Source: Clostridiaceae bacterium
GTDB taxonomy: Bacteria; Bacillota; Clostridia; Lachnospirales; Lachnospiraceae
Direction: 5' to 3'
Length of the DNA: 64,000 bases
NCBI GenBank assembly: GCA_009911305.1
Contig: QXXC01000003.1
Location: 124,001 to 188,000, forward strand
Shown here in pieces: positions 46,337 to 54,556 of this stretch. A program made the translations under genes and the position numbers. Below the pieces are notes generated by a model. It was not told the DNA's origin and did no database searches. It saw only the letters and a list, made by a program, of their open reading frames with translations. Within the stretch, counting starts at the first letter, position 1; the number at the start of each line of letters is the position of its first letter.

Positions 46337-47298
46337 ACATATTGAATTTCGGTTCGCTGAATATTGATTACACGTACCAGGTGGATCACTTTGTGAGGGC
46401 AGGGGAGACGAGCTCCTCAAAATCCCTCTCCGTATTCAGCGGGGGAAAGGGACTGAACCAGTCAATCGCATTGAGCCGCGCGGGCGCCAATGTCTGGCAT
46501 GCCGGGGCGGTGGGAAAGGAGGACGGGGCATTCCTCATTGAGGAGCTCTCGGCGGCAGGCGTGCATACGGAATTTATTTCCCATACAGAGGGAAAAACGG
46601 GCCACGCCATTATCCAGAAGGATCCGTCCGGCCAAAACTGCATTCTTCTCTATGGGGGCGCCAACCAGGAGATAGGAAAAGAGCTGGTGGACAGGGTGAT
46701 GGAGCGCTTTGAGGAGGGCGATTTCCTGATTCTCCAGAATGAGATCAGCGAGACTGCCTATATCATGGAAAAGGCCCATCAAAAGGGCATGCGGATCGTT
46801 CTCAACCCGTCGCCCATGGATGAGAAGATCGCTTCGTATCCCCTTTCGTATGTGGACTACTTTCTGCTGAACGAGATTGAGGCATTGGATCTGTGCAGGG
46901 AGCCCGCGGGGGAGGCCGGCGCAGAAGAGAACGATATTTCCAGTGAGGAAGCCGCAGCGCCGGTGGACGGAGACGGGGCGGCTGATGCAGAGCGGCTGAT
47001 GGAGCGGCTGACAGAGCGGTTTCCGAATGCAAGGATTGTGCTGACGCTTGGATCCGGCGGCTCGGTTTACCGGGATGCGGACGGAATGATCCGCCAGGGC
47101 ATCTACAAGGTTCCGGTTGTGGATACCACGGCGGCAGGCGATACGTTTACCGGATATTTCATTGGCGGGCTGCAGCGGGGCGAAACGCCTCAGGAAGCCC
47201 TGGAGCATGCCGCCAAAGCGGCCGCTATTGCAGTATCCCGCGCCGGGGCCGCGCCGTCCGTACCGCTGCGGGAGGAAGTGGAGAACTTTCCGGGGTGA
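46333..47298 (+). CDS. rbsK: Ribokinase (PfkB family)
   Basis: 321 aa from TTG 46333, chosen because aaggaggggag is just upstream and the TTGA overlap with the regulator mirrors its other couplings. NILNFGSLNIDYTYQVDHF, the FSGGKGLNQSIALSRAG ribose-binding block and DTTAAGDTFTGYFIGG catalytic motif identify ribokinase. An acidic, Ala-rich insertion (~195-222) is unusual. It would phosphorylate ribose freed by the nucleoside hydrolase. Terminator at 47324. Confidence 0.88.
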   Translation: MNILNFGSLNIDYTYQVDHFVRAGETSSSKSLSVFSGGKGLNQSIALSRAGANVWHAGAVGKEDGAFLIEELSAAGVHTEFISHTEGKTGHAIIQKDPSGQNCILLYGGANQEIGKELVDRVMERFEEGDFLILQNEISETAYIMEKAHQKGMRIVLNPSPMDEKIASYPLSYVDYFLLNEIEALDLCREPAGEAGAEENDISSEEAAAPVDGDGAADAERLMERLTERFPNARIVLTLGSGGSVYRDADGMIRQGIYKVPVVDTTAAGDTFTGYFIGGLQRGETPQEALEHAAKAAAIAVSRAGAAPSVPLREEVENFPG

Positions 47299-47323
47299 GT
47301 TCAGGCAGGTTTTAATCAGGTAC

Positions 47324-47361
47324 AGGCCGGCCCTCCTGCGATATGTTGGGCCGGCCTTTTT
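47324..47361 (+). terminator. Rho-independent terminator of the nucleoside/ribokinase operon
   Basis: aggccggccc ... gggccggcct (10-bp perfect stem, 14-nt loop) followed by tttt, 25 bp after the ribokinase stop. Confidence 0.85.
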
Positions 47362-47488
47362 GCAGGTCTGCGTAAGCATAAACCGCATGAAGCCTGCGCA
47401 GGCCGCTTTTTTGAATGGTCGCTTAATTTGCTGAAATGCATATAAAATAGTACCTGAAAAAAATATTGTTCTGAATATTAAAAAAAAC

Positions 47489-47516
47489 TTGACAAACAGG
47501 AAAAGTGTGGTAAAAT
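47489..47516 (+). promoter_or_regulatory. tRNA-Leu promoter
   Basis: TTGACA (47489-47494), 16-nt spacer, TAAAAT (47511-47516), about 58 bp upstream of the mature tRNA. Confidence 0.75.
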
Positions 47517-47574
47517 AAAGGAGTAAGAACGAGAGAGAGCAACAGACAAGACAAGCTCAGACATCTCGTGAAAC

Positions 47575-47658
47575 GCAGAAGTGGCGGAATTGGCAGACGC
47601 GCACGGTTCAGGTCCGTGTGAGAGCAATCTCATGAGGGTTCAAGTCCCTTCTTCTGCA
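47575..47658 (+). tRNA. tRNA-Leu (anticodon CAG)
   Basis: 84 nt with a 7-bp acceptor stem gcagaag/cttctgc and discriminator A. Anticodon stem cacgg/ccgtg encloses ttCAGgt (anticodon 47609-47611), reading CTG. A long variable arm typical of Leu follows and the T loop reads gttcaag. CCA is not encoded (tga follows). Own promoter and terminator. Confidence 0.95.
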
Positions 47659-47663
47659 TGAAC

Positions 47664-47700
47664 AAAAAGCCCTGATACCCGATTGGTATCAGGGCTTTTT
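47664..47700 (+). terminator. Terminator after tRNA-Leu
   Basis: aaaaagccctgatacc / ggtatcaggg cttttt: 15-bp-plus perfect hairpin ending in five T. Confidence 0.9.
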
Positions 47701-47737
47701 GGGTAAAATGGTAACAGCTTATCATGGCCCGAATACT

Positions 47738-47764
47738 CCGGAGCATGTTTCAAACATGCTCCGG
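47738..47764. repeat. Short palindromic repeat (perfect 13-bp arms)
   Basis: ccggagcatgttt C aaacatgctccgg, a 27-bp perfect palindrome about its central C, 49 bp upstream of sufC. Related degenerate copies occur at 29233, 32320, 51381, 54471, 57457 and 59265. May be a dispersed repeat or, here, an operator. Confidence 0.7.
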
Positions 47765-47812
47765 GCATATGTCCGAAGGGGTATTTTTTATAAGAGGCAA
47801 AGGAGGAACGTC

Positions 47813-48550
47813 ATGCTGGAACTGAAGGATATTTCTTTTGAGGTTCAGGAGGAGAAGAGTCAGAAGGAGATCATTCATCATCTTGATTTGCAGATCGGGG
47901 ATGGGGAATTTGTAGTGATAACCGGGCCGAACGGGGGCGGGAAATCGACGCTGGCGCGGCTGATCGCCGGGATCGAGAAGCCCACGGCCGGCGCGATCGT
48001 GTTCGACGGGGAAGATATTACGGAAAAAAGCATTACGGAGCGTGCGAATCTGGGCATCAGCTTTGCGTTTCAGCAGCCGGTCCGTTTTAAGGGCGTGCAG
48101 GTTCTGGATCTGATCCGCCTGGCTGTGAAGGAGCAGGTATCGGCAGCGGAGGCGTGCCGCTATCTGTCCGAGGTGGGCCTGTGCGCCAAGGATTATATAA
48201 ACCGCGAGGTGAATGCGAGCCTTTCCGGCGGGGAATTGAAGCGGATTGAGATTGCGACCGTGCTGGCCCGCGCGTCGCGCCTGTCGGTGTTTGACGAGCC
48301 TGAGGCCGGCATTGATCTGTGGAGCTTTCAAAATTTAATTCAGGTATTTGAGCGCATCAGGGAGAATACCAGGGGATCGATCATGATTATTTCCCATCAG
48401 GAGAGGATTCTGAATATCGCGGATCGGATCGTTGTGATTGCGGACGGCAAAGTGGCCAGGCAGGGGACAGGGCGCGAGGTGATGCCGGAAATTCTGGGAA
48501 CCGCGTCGGCAGTGGGCGGCTGTGAGTATTACAGGCAGGGCGCTCTGTAG
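47813..48550 (+). CDS. sufC: SufC-like Fe-S assembly ATPase
   Basis: 245 aa from ATG 47813 (aaggagg upstream; the frame opens at 47699 inside the terminator). ABC ATPase: GPNGGGKSTLARLIAG (Walker A), ISFAFQQPVRFKG (Q-loop with the SufC FQ-P signature), ASLSGGELKRIEI (signature), LSVFDEPEAGIDLW (Walker B). Drives SufB-type scaffolds in building Fe-S clusters, needed here for Rnf, AOR and polyferredoxins. Only one scaffold gene follows and no sufS, sufU or sufD, so the pair resembles the minimal two-gene (SMS-type) system. Confidence 0.9.
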   Translation: MLELKDISFEVQEEKSQKEIIHHLDLQIGDGEFVVITGPNGGGKSTLARLIAGIEKPTAGAIVFDGEDITEKSITERANLGISFAFQQPVRFKGVQVLDLIRLAVKEQVSAAEACRYLSEVGLCAKDYINREVNASLSGGELKRIEIATVLARASRLSVFDEPEAGIDLWSFQNLIQVFERIRENTRGSIMIISHQERILNIADRIVVIADGKVARQGTGREVMPEILGTASAVGGCEYYRQGAL

Positions 48551-48589
48551 GTTTTTGAACTTGTTTGGATGGACAGGAGGCATAGAGAA

Positions 48590-49507
48590 ATGGATGAGAT
48601 TCAGAGGACGCTGTTAGAAGAGGTAGCGGATCTGCACGGTGTGCCTGCAGGCGCTTATAATATCCGGGCAAACGGCCGGATGGCGGGCAGACAGAATACG
48701 GCAAATATTGAGATTATCACCAAGGAGGATCAGTCGGGCATTGAGATCCGGATTAAAGAGGGGACAAAGCATGAGAGCGTGCATATTCCTGTGGTATTGA
48801 GCCAGAGCGGCTTAAAGGAGATGGTTTACAATGATTTCTATATCGGAGAAGGGGCGGATGTGACGATCGTGGCCGGGTGCGGCATTCACAACAGCGGGGA
48901 CGCGGCCTCGGAGCATGACGGGATTCACCGCTTTTTTGTGGGCAGGAACGCCCGGGTCCGCTATGTGGAAAAGCATTACGGGGCCGGAGACGGCCGGGGC
49001 GCGCGTATTTTAAACCCCACGACGGAGGTGACGATGGAGGAGGGCAGTTATCTGGAAATGGAATCCGTGCAGATTAAGGGCGTGGATTCCACAGTGCGCA
49101 GCACGGTTGCGAATCTGGCCTCCAATGCCTCGATTGTGATAAAGGAGCGGCTTCTGACGCACGGGAGCCAGCGCGCGGACAGCACGATCGAGGTGAATTT
49201 AAACGGAACGGATGCGAGCGCCAATGTCCTGTCCCGCTCCGTTGCAAGGGAAGAGTCAACGCAGAAGTTTATTTCGATTATCAATGGAAACAGCCGCTGT
49301 GCAGGGCACACGGAGTGCGATGCCATAATCATGGATCAGGCGAAAATCCAGGCAGTGCCGGAGCTGACCGCAAATGATCCGGACGCGGCCCTGATCCATG
49401 AGGCGGCGATCGGCAAGATCGCGGGCGAACAGCTCATTAAGCTGATGACCCTGGGGCTGACGGAGGAAGAGGCGGAGGCGCAGATTATTAACGGTTTTCT
49501 GAAATAG
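48590..49507 (+). CDS. sufB: SufB/SufD-family Fe-S scaffold
   Basis: 305 aa from ATG 48590 (aggagg 10 nt upstream; frame opens at 48569). Beta-helix SufBD core: RFFVGRNARVRYVEKHYGAG, NPTTEVTMEEGSYLEME, SRSVAREESTQKFISIINGN, SRCAGHTECDAIIMDQ and the C-terminal NDPDAALIHEAAIGKI that contacts SufC. Much shorter than E. coli SufB (~490 aa), lacking the N-terminal helical region, as in minimal SMS systems. Conserved Cys (SRCAGH, AGCGIHN) and Glu/His are candidate cluster ligands. Confidence 0.88.
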   Translation: MDEIQRTLLEEVADLHGVPAGAYNIRANGRMAGRQNTANIEIITKEDQSGIEIRIKEGTKHESVHIPVVLSQSGLKEMVYNDFYIGEGADVTIVAGCGIHNSGDAASEHDGIHRFFVGRNARVRYVEKHYGAGDGRGARILNPTTEVTMEEGSYLEMESVQIKGVDSTVRSTVANLASNASIVIKERLLTHGSQRADSTIEVNLNGTDASANVLSRSVAREESTQKFISIINGNSRCAGHTECDAIIMDQAKIQAVPELTANDPDAALIHEAAIGKIAGEQLIKLMTLGLTEEEAEAQIINGFLK

Positions 49508-49523
49508 AGCGTCTGAGCGCCTG

Positions 49524-49553
49524 AGCGGCCGCGAAAGAAGGGAGCCGCTTTTT
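49524..49553 (+). terminator. Terminator after sufCB
   Basis: agcggc ... gccgct then ttttt; 6-bp stem, 16 bp after the stop. Confidence 0.55.
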
Positions 49554-49660
49554 GAGCGCAGTTCATGCCGCATGCGGGCCGTTTCAGACAGAGGCGTCAT
49601 ATTGCTGCGGGCGCATGCATATATTCAGGTATATGTTTCAGAAAGAGCATGGGTGCGCAT

Positions 49661-51376
49661 ATGGATGGCCAGAAAATGGAAAACCTTCTCAACCTGTCGC
49701 TGGATGCGACAGAAGCGGAACGCACAAAGTCGCCTGCCCTTGGCGAGGGGTATGACAGGGAGGACAGGCGCTGGGAGCTGATTGTAAAATATAATGGGGA
49801 TCTGGAACTGATTGAAGCCGCATTGCCGGAGATCACGGCGTTTCCGCTGCTCGGCGGCTATGCGGTTTTAAGCGTTCCGGAATCGCTGATCGAGTCTTTG
49901 GCCGGTTTTTCGCAGATCGAGTACATCGAAAAACCGAAAAGGCTCTTTTTTTCTGTCAATAAGGCGCGCAGCGATTCCTGCATCACGCAGGTGCAGTCAG
50001 GCGGGGGCGGGCTTTCCCTGAGCGGGCGCGGGGTGATCACGGCTGTGATCGACTCCGGGATCGACTATTTTCACAGAGATTTCCGGGATCGGGAGGGAAA
50101 CAGCCGGATTCTGGAGCTGTGGGATCAGGATCACGGCATGGTGTATGGACGCGAACAGATCAATGAGGCGCTGAGGGCAGGCAGCCGCCAGGCAGCCCTC
50201 CAGGCAGTTCCGTCGCGGGATCTGAGCGGACACGGGACCGCTGTGGCCGGGATTGCGGCCGGAAGCGGCCTGGAGGGGGACGGAACATACCGGGGCGTGG
50301 CGTATGAAAGCGATCTGCTGATTGTAAAGCTGGGAGCGCCAAAGCCGGACTCGTTTCCCAGGACAACGGAGCTGATGAGGGCTCTTGATTTCGTCGTGAG
50401 ACGCGCCGTATCCTACCAGAAGCCGGTTGCAGTGAATTTAAGCTTTGGCAATACGTACGGCTCTCACGACGGAACAAGCCTTCTGGAGACGTATCTGGAT
50501 GCGGCGGCGGAAATCGGGCGCACGGTTATTGCCGCGGGAAGCGGCAATGAGGGAAGCAGCCGCGGCCATACTTCAGGGATTTTAAAAAATGGGGAAAGCC
50601 GGATCATTGAATTATCCGTGGATGAATATGAGAGGGGATTCGGCGTTCAGCTCTGGAAGCTCTATGTGGATGATTTTTTTGTGGAGATCATAAGCCCTTC
50701 CGGGCGTTCCTCGGGTCCGGTTTCGCCTATTCTGGGCTCACAGCGCCTGGCATTTGCAGGAACCACGGTGCTGCTCTACTACGGCGAGCCCAGCCCCTAC
50801 AGTACGGCCCAGGAGATTTATTTTGACTTTATCCCTTCTGATACATATGTGGAGAGCGGAATATGGAAATTCCATCTGATCCCGCAGCGGATTGTGGACG
50901 GAAGCTTTGATTTCTGGCTCCCGTCCGAATCTGTGCTCAACCGCTCGACACGGTTCCTTTTGCCGACGCCCGATACGACGCTTACGATCCCCTCGACCTC
51001 GTCGCGGGTGCTCACGGTCGGGGCGTACGATGACGCCACGCAGTCGTACGCTGATTTTTCCGGGAGGGGGTATACACGGCTGGGGCATATGGTGAAGCCG
51101 GATCTCGTGGCCCCGGGGGTGAATATCGTGACGTCAAGGGCCGGAGGAGGCTATGCGGCGGTGACGGGGACTTCCTTTGCGACGCCGTTTGTGACGGGGA
51201 GCGCGGCTTTGATGATGCAGTGGGGGATTGTGGATGGGAATGATCCGTATTTGTATGGGGAAAAGGTGAAGGCATATTTAAGGCGCGGGGCGCGGCCGCT
51301 GCCGGGGTTTACGGAATATCCGAATCCGCAGGTGGGGTATGGGGCGCTTTGTGTGAGGGATAGTTTGCCGGGGTGA
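49661..51376 (+). CDS. Subtilisin-like S8 peptidase (Csp-like)
   Basis: 571 aa from ATG 49661 (MDGQKMENLLNLSLDATEAE, the start usual for clostridial Csp-type subtilases; ATG 49649 is also possible). A prodomain (~1-95) is followed by the catalytic domain: TAVIDSGIDYFH (Asp), LSGHGTAVAGIAAG (His), VTGTSFATPFVTGSA (Ser), all intact. A ~150-residue beta-rich insertion (~300-450) corresponds to the Csp jellyroll domain. No signal peptide. Csp proteases act in spore germination in clostridia; orphan homologues have unknown roles. The triad is complete, so it is probably active. Confidence 0.85.
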   Translation: MDGQKMENLLNLSLDATEAERTKSPALGEGYDREDRRWELIVKYNGDLELIEAALPEITAFPLLGGYAVLSVPESLIESLAGFSQIEYIEKPKRLFFSVNKARSDSCITQVQSGGGGLSLSGRGVITAVIDSGIDYFHRDFRDREGNSRILELWDQDHGMVYGREQINEALRAGSRQAALQAVPSRDLSGHGTAVAGIAAGSGLEGDGTYRGVAYESDLLIVKLGAPKPDSFPRTTELMRALDFVVRRAVSYQKPVAVNLSFGNTYGSHDGTSLLETYLDAAAEIGRTVIAAGSGNEGSSRGHTSGILKNGESRIIELSVDEYERGFGVQLWKLYVDDFFVEIISPSGRSSGPVSPILGSQRLAFAGTTVLLYYGEPSPYSTAQEIYFDFIPSDTYVESGIWKFHLIPQRIVDGSFDFWLPSESVLNRSTRFLLPTPDTTLTIPSTSSRVLTVGAYDDATQSYADFSGRGYTRLGHMVKPDLVAPGVNIVTSRAGGGYAAVTGTSFATPFVTGSAALMMQWGIVDGNDPYLYGEKVKAYLRRGARPLPGFTEYPNPQVGYGALCVRDSLPG

Positions 51377-51455
51377 GTTTAGAGCGTGTTTGAAAAATGC
51401 TTTAGTAAATTATAGAACCGCTAAAAAATGTTCAATGCAGATGCAAAAATTTACG

Positions 51456-51483
51456 TTGAATTTTACGACTTTTTGTGTATAAT
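51456..51483 (+). promoter_or_regulatory. Promoter of the toxin-antitoxin pair
   Basis: TTGAAT (51456-51461), 16-nt spacer, TATAAT (51478-51483), about 47 bp upstream of the antitoxin. Confidence 0.65.
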
Positions 51484-51529
51484 AAAAGTAGTAAAATGAA
51501 TATGAAATCAAGGAAGGAGCTAAAAGAAT

Positions 51530-51778
51530 ATGGCAAATATTTTACCAGTATCTGATTTGAGAAATTATAATGAAGTCTTGAAAAATTGTCACAGAGGAGA
51601 ACCGGTATATTTGACCAGGAATGGCAGAGGCCGTTTCGTAGTCATGGATATTGAAGATTATGAGAGCGATCGTGCAGAGAAAAAGCTTCTGATAAAGCTG
51701 CAGGAAGCCGAAGAAGCGGTGAAAGACGGTGAAGGCTGGCTTGATCTGGATGAATTGAAAGCGCTTGTGGGGGAATAA
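51530..51778 (+). CDS. Phd/YefM-family antitoxin
   Basis: 82 aa. MANILPVSDLRNYNEVLKNC and PVYLTRNGRGRFVVMDIEDY form the Phd/YefM DNA-binding fold; the C-terminal ~30 residues are the acidic toxin-binding part. Strong aaggagc upstream. Lies 1 bp before the toxin gene. It should bind its own promoter together with the toxin. Confidence 0.88.
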   Translation: MANILPVSDLRNYNEVLKNCHRGEPVYLTRNGRGRFVVMDIEDYESDRAEKKLLIKLQEAEEAVKDGEGWLDLDELKALVGE

Positions 51779-51779
51779 A

Positions 51780-52079
51780 ATGTTAAAACTGCGGATCAAT
51801 CCAATTGTTGCAAAGGATCTGAAGAAAATCCGAGATTATATTGCCGGGGATAATGAAGAATATGCTGCAAAGACCATAAAGGAAATTTATGGTAAGTTTG
51901 AGAATCTTCAGATGTTTCCAGGAATTGGTTCGGAGCTTTCTAAGAGAGTCAGCTTTCGGACAGACTATAAATATGCGATATGGGAAGATTATGTGATCAT
52001 ATATAAAGTTGGAAATGAGTTTGTAGAGATTTATCGTGTGGTCAACCGGTATCAGGATATTACGCGAATCTTTGAATGA
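51780..52079 (+). CDS. RelE/ParE-family toxin
   Basis: 99 aa from ATG 51780. LRINPIVAKDLKKIRDYIAG, KFENLQMFPGIGSEL and YVIIYKVGNEFVEIYRVVNR are the ParE/RelE fold blocks; ending DITRIFE is common in ParE-like members. Either an mRNA interferase or a gyrase poison; sequence alone does not decide. AT-richer than its neighbours, consistent with lateral arrival of the module. Confidence 0.87.
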   Translation: MLKLRINPIVAKDLKKIRDYIAGDNEEYAAKTIKEIYGKFENLQMFPGIGSELSKRVSFRTDYKYAIWEDYVIIYKVGNEFVEIYRVVNRYQDITRIFE

Positions 52080-52132
52080 GAATAATGAGAGAATTTTTCT
52101 CAGAATTGAAGTAAAGATTTCAGGAGAACGAT

Positions 52133-52735
52133 ATGTGCGGCAGATACTATGTAGATGATGAGACGGCAAGGGCAATCGAAGCGCTGCTTCGTGAGCTTGA
52201 CACCAGGATTAGGCGCGGGTGCATGGCTGCCGTGGAGCGGATGGCCGCCGGGGATGTGCATCCGTCTGAGGAAGCTTTAGTCCTGCTGGGAGAGGGGGGC
52301 CGGGTTTGCTGCAGGCGGCAGCGCTGGGGATTTCCGGGCTTTCAGGGGACGCAGGTGATTGTTAATGCGAGAAGCGAGTCGGCGATGGAGAAGCCGCTGT
52401 TTCGCGACAGCATCCTGCACAGGCGGGCAGTGGTTCCTGCGGCGGGGTTTTATGAGTGGAATTCCAGGAAGGAGAAGAGCCGGTTTTACAAAAAGGGTCA
52501 GCCGCTTCTAATGGCGGGGTGCAGCAGGCAGTATGAGGACGGGGCTCATTTTGTGATCCTCACGACGGCGGCCAATGCGTCCATGAAACCGGTGCATGAC
52601 CGCATGCCTCTGCTTCTGGAGTGGGAGGAGGCGGCGAAATGGCTGCTGGATGATGCGCGGACCGAAGGGTTTCTTTGCAAAGTCCCCTGCCTGTTAGAGC
52701 GGGAATCGGATTATGAACAGCTCAGCCTGTTTTAG
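52133..52735 (+). CDS. yedK: SOS response-associated (SRAP/YedK/HMCES) protein with clamp-binding tail
   Basis: 200 aa. MCGRYYVD supplies the catalytic Cys2 that forms a thiazolidine crosslink with abasic sites in single-stranded DNA; NARSESAMEK (Asn), AAGFYEWN (Glu) and HDRMPLLL (His) complete the active site. The last five residues, QLSLF, match the consensus beta-clamp-binding pentapeptide. Neighbour of the Pol IV gene. It shields abasic sites at replication forks; the clamp tether would place it there. Confidence 0.9.
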   Translation: MCGRYYVDDETARAIEALLRELDTRIRRGCMAAVERMAAGDVHPSEEALVLLGEGGRVCCRRQRWGFPGFQGTQVIVNARSESAMEKPLFRDSILHRRAVVPAAGFYEWNSRKEKSRFYKKGQPLLMAGCSRQYEDGAHFVILTTAANASMKPVHDRMPLLLEWEEAAKWLLDDARTEGFLCKVPCLLERESDYEQLSLF

Positions 52736-52795
52736 AGCCTGCCCCAGCTACGTGCCGAAACGGCCGGGGACGGGATTCATTCCATAAATTACCGG

Positions 52796-52824
52796 TTGAA
52801 ATAGAAACGTATGTTTGCTAAAAT
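52796..52824 (+). promoter_or_regulatory. Sigma-A promoter of dinB
   Basis: TTGAAA (52796-52801), 17-nt spacer, TAAAAT (52819-52824). The ATG at 52811 lies inside the promoter, so it cannot be the start codon of this transcript. Confidence 0.7.
52804..52817. promoter_or_regulatory. LexA (SOS) box 1
   Basis: GAAACGTATGTTTG matches 12 of 14 positions of the Gram-positive LexA/DinR consensus CGAACRNRYGTTYG and fills the spacer between -35 and -10. Confidence 0.65.
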
Positions 52825-52838
52825 GGAGAACAAGGAGG

Positions 52839-52852
52839 TGAACATACGTTTG
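52839..52852. promoter_or_regulatory. LexA (SOS) box 2
   Basis: TGAACATACGTTTG matches 13 of 14 positions of the same consensus. It lies at the transcription start and overlaps the TTG start codon of dinB. Confidence 0.7.
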
Positions 52853-54130
52853 AAACGAATCATCTTTCATATTGATGTGAACGCCGCCTATCTCTCATGG
52901 GAGGCTGTTTACCGGCTGGCCCACAGGGGGGAGAAGGTGGATTTGCGGGAGATCGCTTCTGCCGTGGGCGGGGACGTGTCTGCGCGGCGCGGGATTATCC
53001 TGGCGAAATCGATTCCGGCAAAGCGTTATGGGATTAAAACAGGCGAGACGCTCCTGGAGGCGCGGAACAAGTGCCCGGATCTGGTGATCGTGCCGCCGGA
53101 TTACGGCCTGTATGAGGAATGTTCGGCTGCCTTTATGGACATCCTGCGGGATTATTCGGATGTGGTCGAGCCGTACAGCATTGACGAGGCGTACATGGAC
53201 ATGAGCGCGAGCTGTCACTTGTTCGGGACACCGGAGGAGACGGCGGCGCAGATCAGGGACCGTATCCGGGAGGAGCTGGGATTTACGGTCAATGTGGGCG
53301 TGTCGGTCAATAAGCTGCTGGCAAAGATGGCGTCGGATTTCACGAAGCCGGATCGGGTGCATACGCTGTATCCGGAGGAGATCCCGGAGAAGATGTGGCC
53401 GCTCCCGGTATCGGAGCTCTTCTTTGTGGGGCGGGCCACGGCCCGAAAGCTCCTTTCCATGGGAATCAGGACCATCGGGCAGCTTGCAGCCTGTGATCCG
53501 GCCTGGCTGAGAGGCGCGCTGAAAAAGCATGGGGAGGTGATCTGGGGCTTTGCCAACGGCATCGATCCATCCCCGGTGGTATCGTCCGGCAATTCCTGTA
53601 CGATAAAACCGGGAGCGCCGCCGGATGCGCCTGCGGGCCTGGCCGCCGGATCGGCTGCCTGCGGGAACAAGGGATACGGCAACAGCGCCACGACGCCGTA
53701 TGATGTGACAGATGCGCAGACGGCAAAGCAGACGCTTTTGGCTCTTTCCGAGACGGTCGCAGGCCGTCTGCGGGCGGACGGCGTGCAGATTGGAGTCGTG
53801 TCCGTGGGGATCCGGTATGCAGACTTTTCGTATGTGTCCCACCAGAGAACGCTGTGCGGCCCGACGGATCTGACCATGGAGATCTATGAGGCGGCCTGCG
53901 GGCTGTTCCTGGAATTGTGGAACGGACGGCCTGTGCGGCATTTGGGCGTCCATACAGGGCGGGTGAGCAGGGAGGATTACAGGCAGCTACGGCTGTTTGA
54001 CCGTACCGATTACGAGAAGCTGTCCAGGATGGACAGGGCCGTTGATGGGATAAGAGAGCGGTTCGGGGCCGGCGCGCTGCGGCGGGCCGTGTTCTTAAAC
54101 CGGGATATCCATATAAAGGCAGAGCCGTAA
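52850..54130 (+). CDS. dinB: DNA polymerase IV (Y family)
   Basis: 426 aa from TTG 52850 (aaggaggtg upstream; MKRIIFHIDVNAAYLSWEAV), chosen over ATG 52811, which is within the promoter. Catalytic carboxylates in FHIDVNAAYLSW and YSIDEAYMDMS, the helix-hairpin-helix region (LFFVGRATARKLLSMGIRTI) and the little-finger domain (~300-410) are present. RQLRLFDR is a beta-clamp-binding motif. A ~35-residue Ala/Gly-rich insertion (~255-285) separates core and little finger. Error-prone lesion bypass under SOS control. Confidence 0.92.
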   Translation: MKRIIFHIDVNAAYLSWEAVYRLAHRGEKVDLREIASAVGGDVSARRGIILAKSIPAKRYGIKTGETLLEARNKCPDLVIVPPDYGLYEECSAAFMDILRDYSDVVEPYSIDEAYMDMSASCHLFGTPEETAAQIRDRIREELGFTVNVGVSVNKLLAKMASDFTKPDRVHTLYPEEIPEKMWPLPVSELFFVGRATARKLLSMGIRTIGQLAACDPAWLRGALKKHGEVIWGFANGIDPSPVVSSGNSCTIKPGAPPDAPAGLAAGSAACGNKGYGNSATTPYDVTDAQTAKQTLLALSETVAGRLRADGVQIGVVSVGIRYADFSYVSHQRTLCGPTDLTMEIYEAACGLFLELWNGRPVRHLGVHTGRVSREDYRQLRLFDRTDYEKLSRMDRAVDGIRERFGAGALRRAVFLNRDIHIKAEP

Positions 54131-54153
54131 GAGCCGGGGAAGGGAGAGTGGAG

Positions 54154-54465
54154 ATGGCATTTGGAATCGGTATGCATTCCCGGAGGGCGGACGCGGGCAG
54201 CGTCAGGGGGATTCAGCGGGAGATCGCGTGTGAATGCTGGTTTACCAGCACGGGGAAGGCCACGCCCCTGATGCTGAAAATACAGGATGAGGAAGGGGAG
54301 ATCCAGACCATCCGGGATATCATCGTGCATTCTCAGGAAAAAAAGACGTATGCCGGAGTTTCATCCATCGAATATGACTGCACGCTTGTGCTCCATGGAC
54401 GGGGGATAAGGGCATGGCTCATTTATTATCAGGCGGAGAGCCGGTGGGTCGTCAATTTTCGGTAA
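54154..54465 (+). CDS. Conserved hypothetical downstream of dinB
   Basis: 103 aa from ATG 54154 (gggagagtggag upstream). MAFGIGMHSRRADAGSVRGI then a compact alpha/beta-like sequence ending in aromatic strands (GIRAWLIYYQAESRWVVNF). 23 bp after dinB, so part of the SOS operon. No family recognised; plausible small DNA-damage accessory protein by context only. Confidence 0.6.
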   Translation: MAFGIGMHSRRADAGSVRGIQREIACECWFTSTGKATPLMLKIQDEEGEIQTIRDIIVHSQEKKTYAGVSSIEYDCTLVLHGRGIRAWLIYYQAESRWVVNFR

Positions 54466-54500
54466 GCAAGCTCTGGGGCGTGTCTGAAGCATCGTTACGG

Positions 54501-54530
54501 TTGACAGAGCAATTTCACTTGTGCTATACT
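54501..54530 (+). promoter_or_regulatory. Promoter of the tup riboswitch transcript
   Basis: TTGACA (54501-54506), 18-nt spacer, TATACT (54525-54530). Same elements, spacing and tgctatact context as the promoter at 57544. Confidence 0.75.
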
Positions 54531-54556
54531 TATTTCTGTAATCTGAAAAAAACAGT

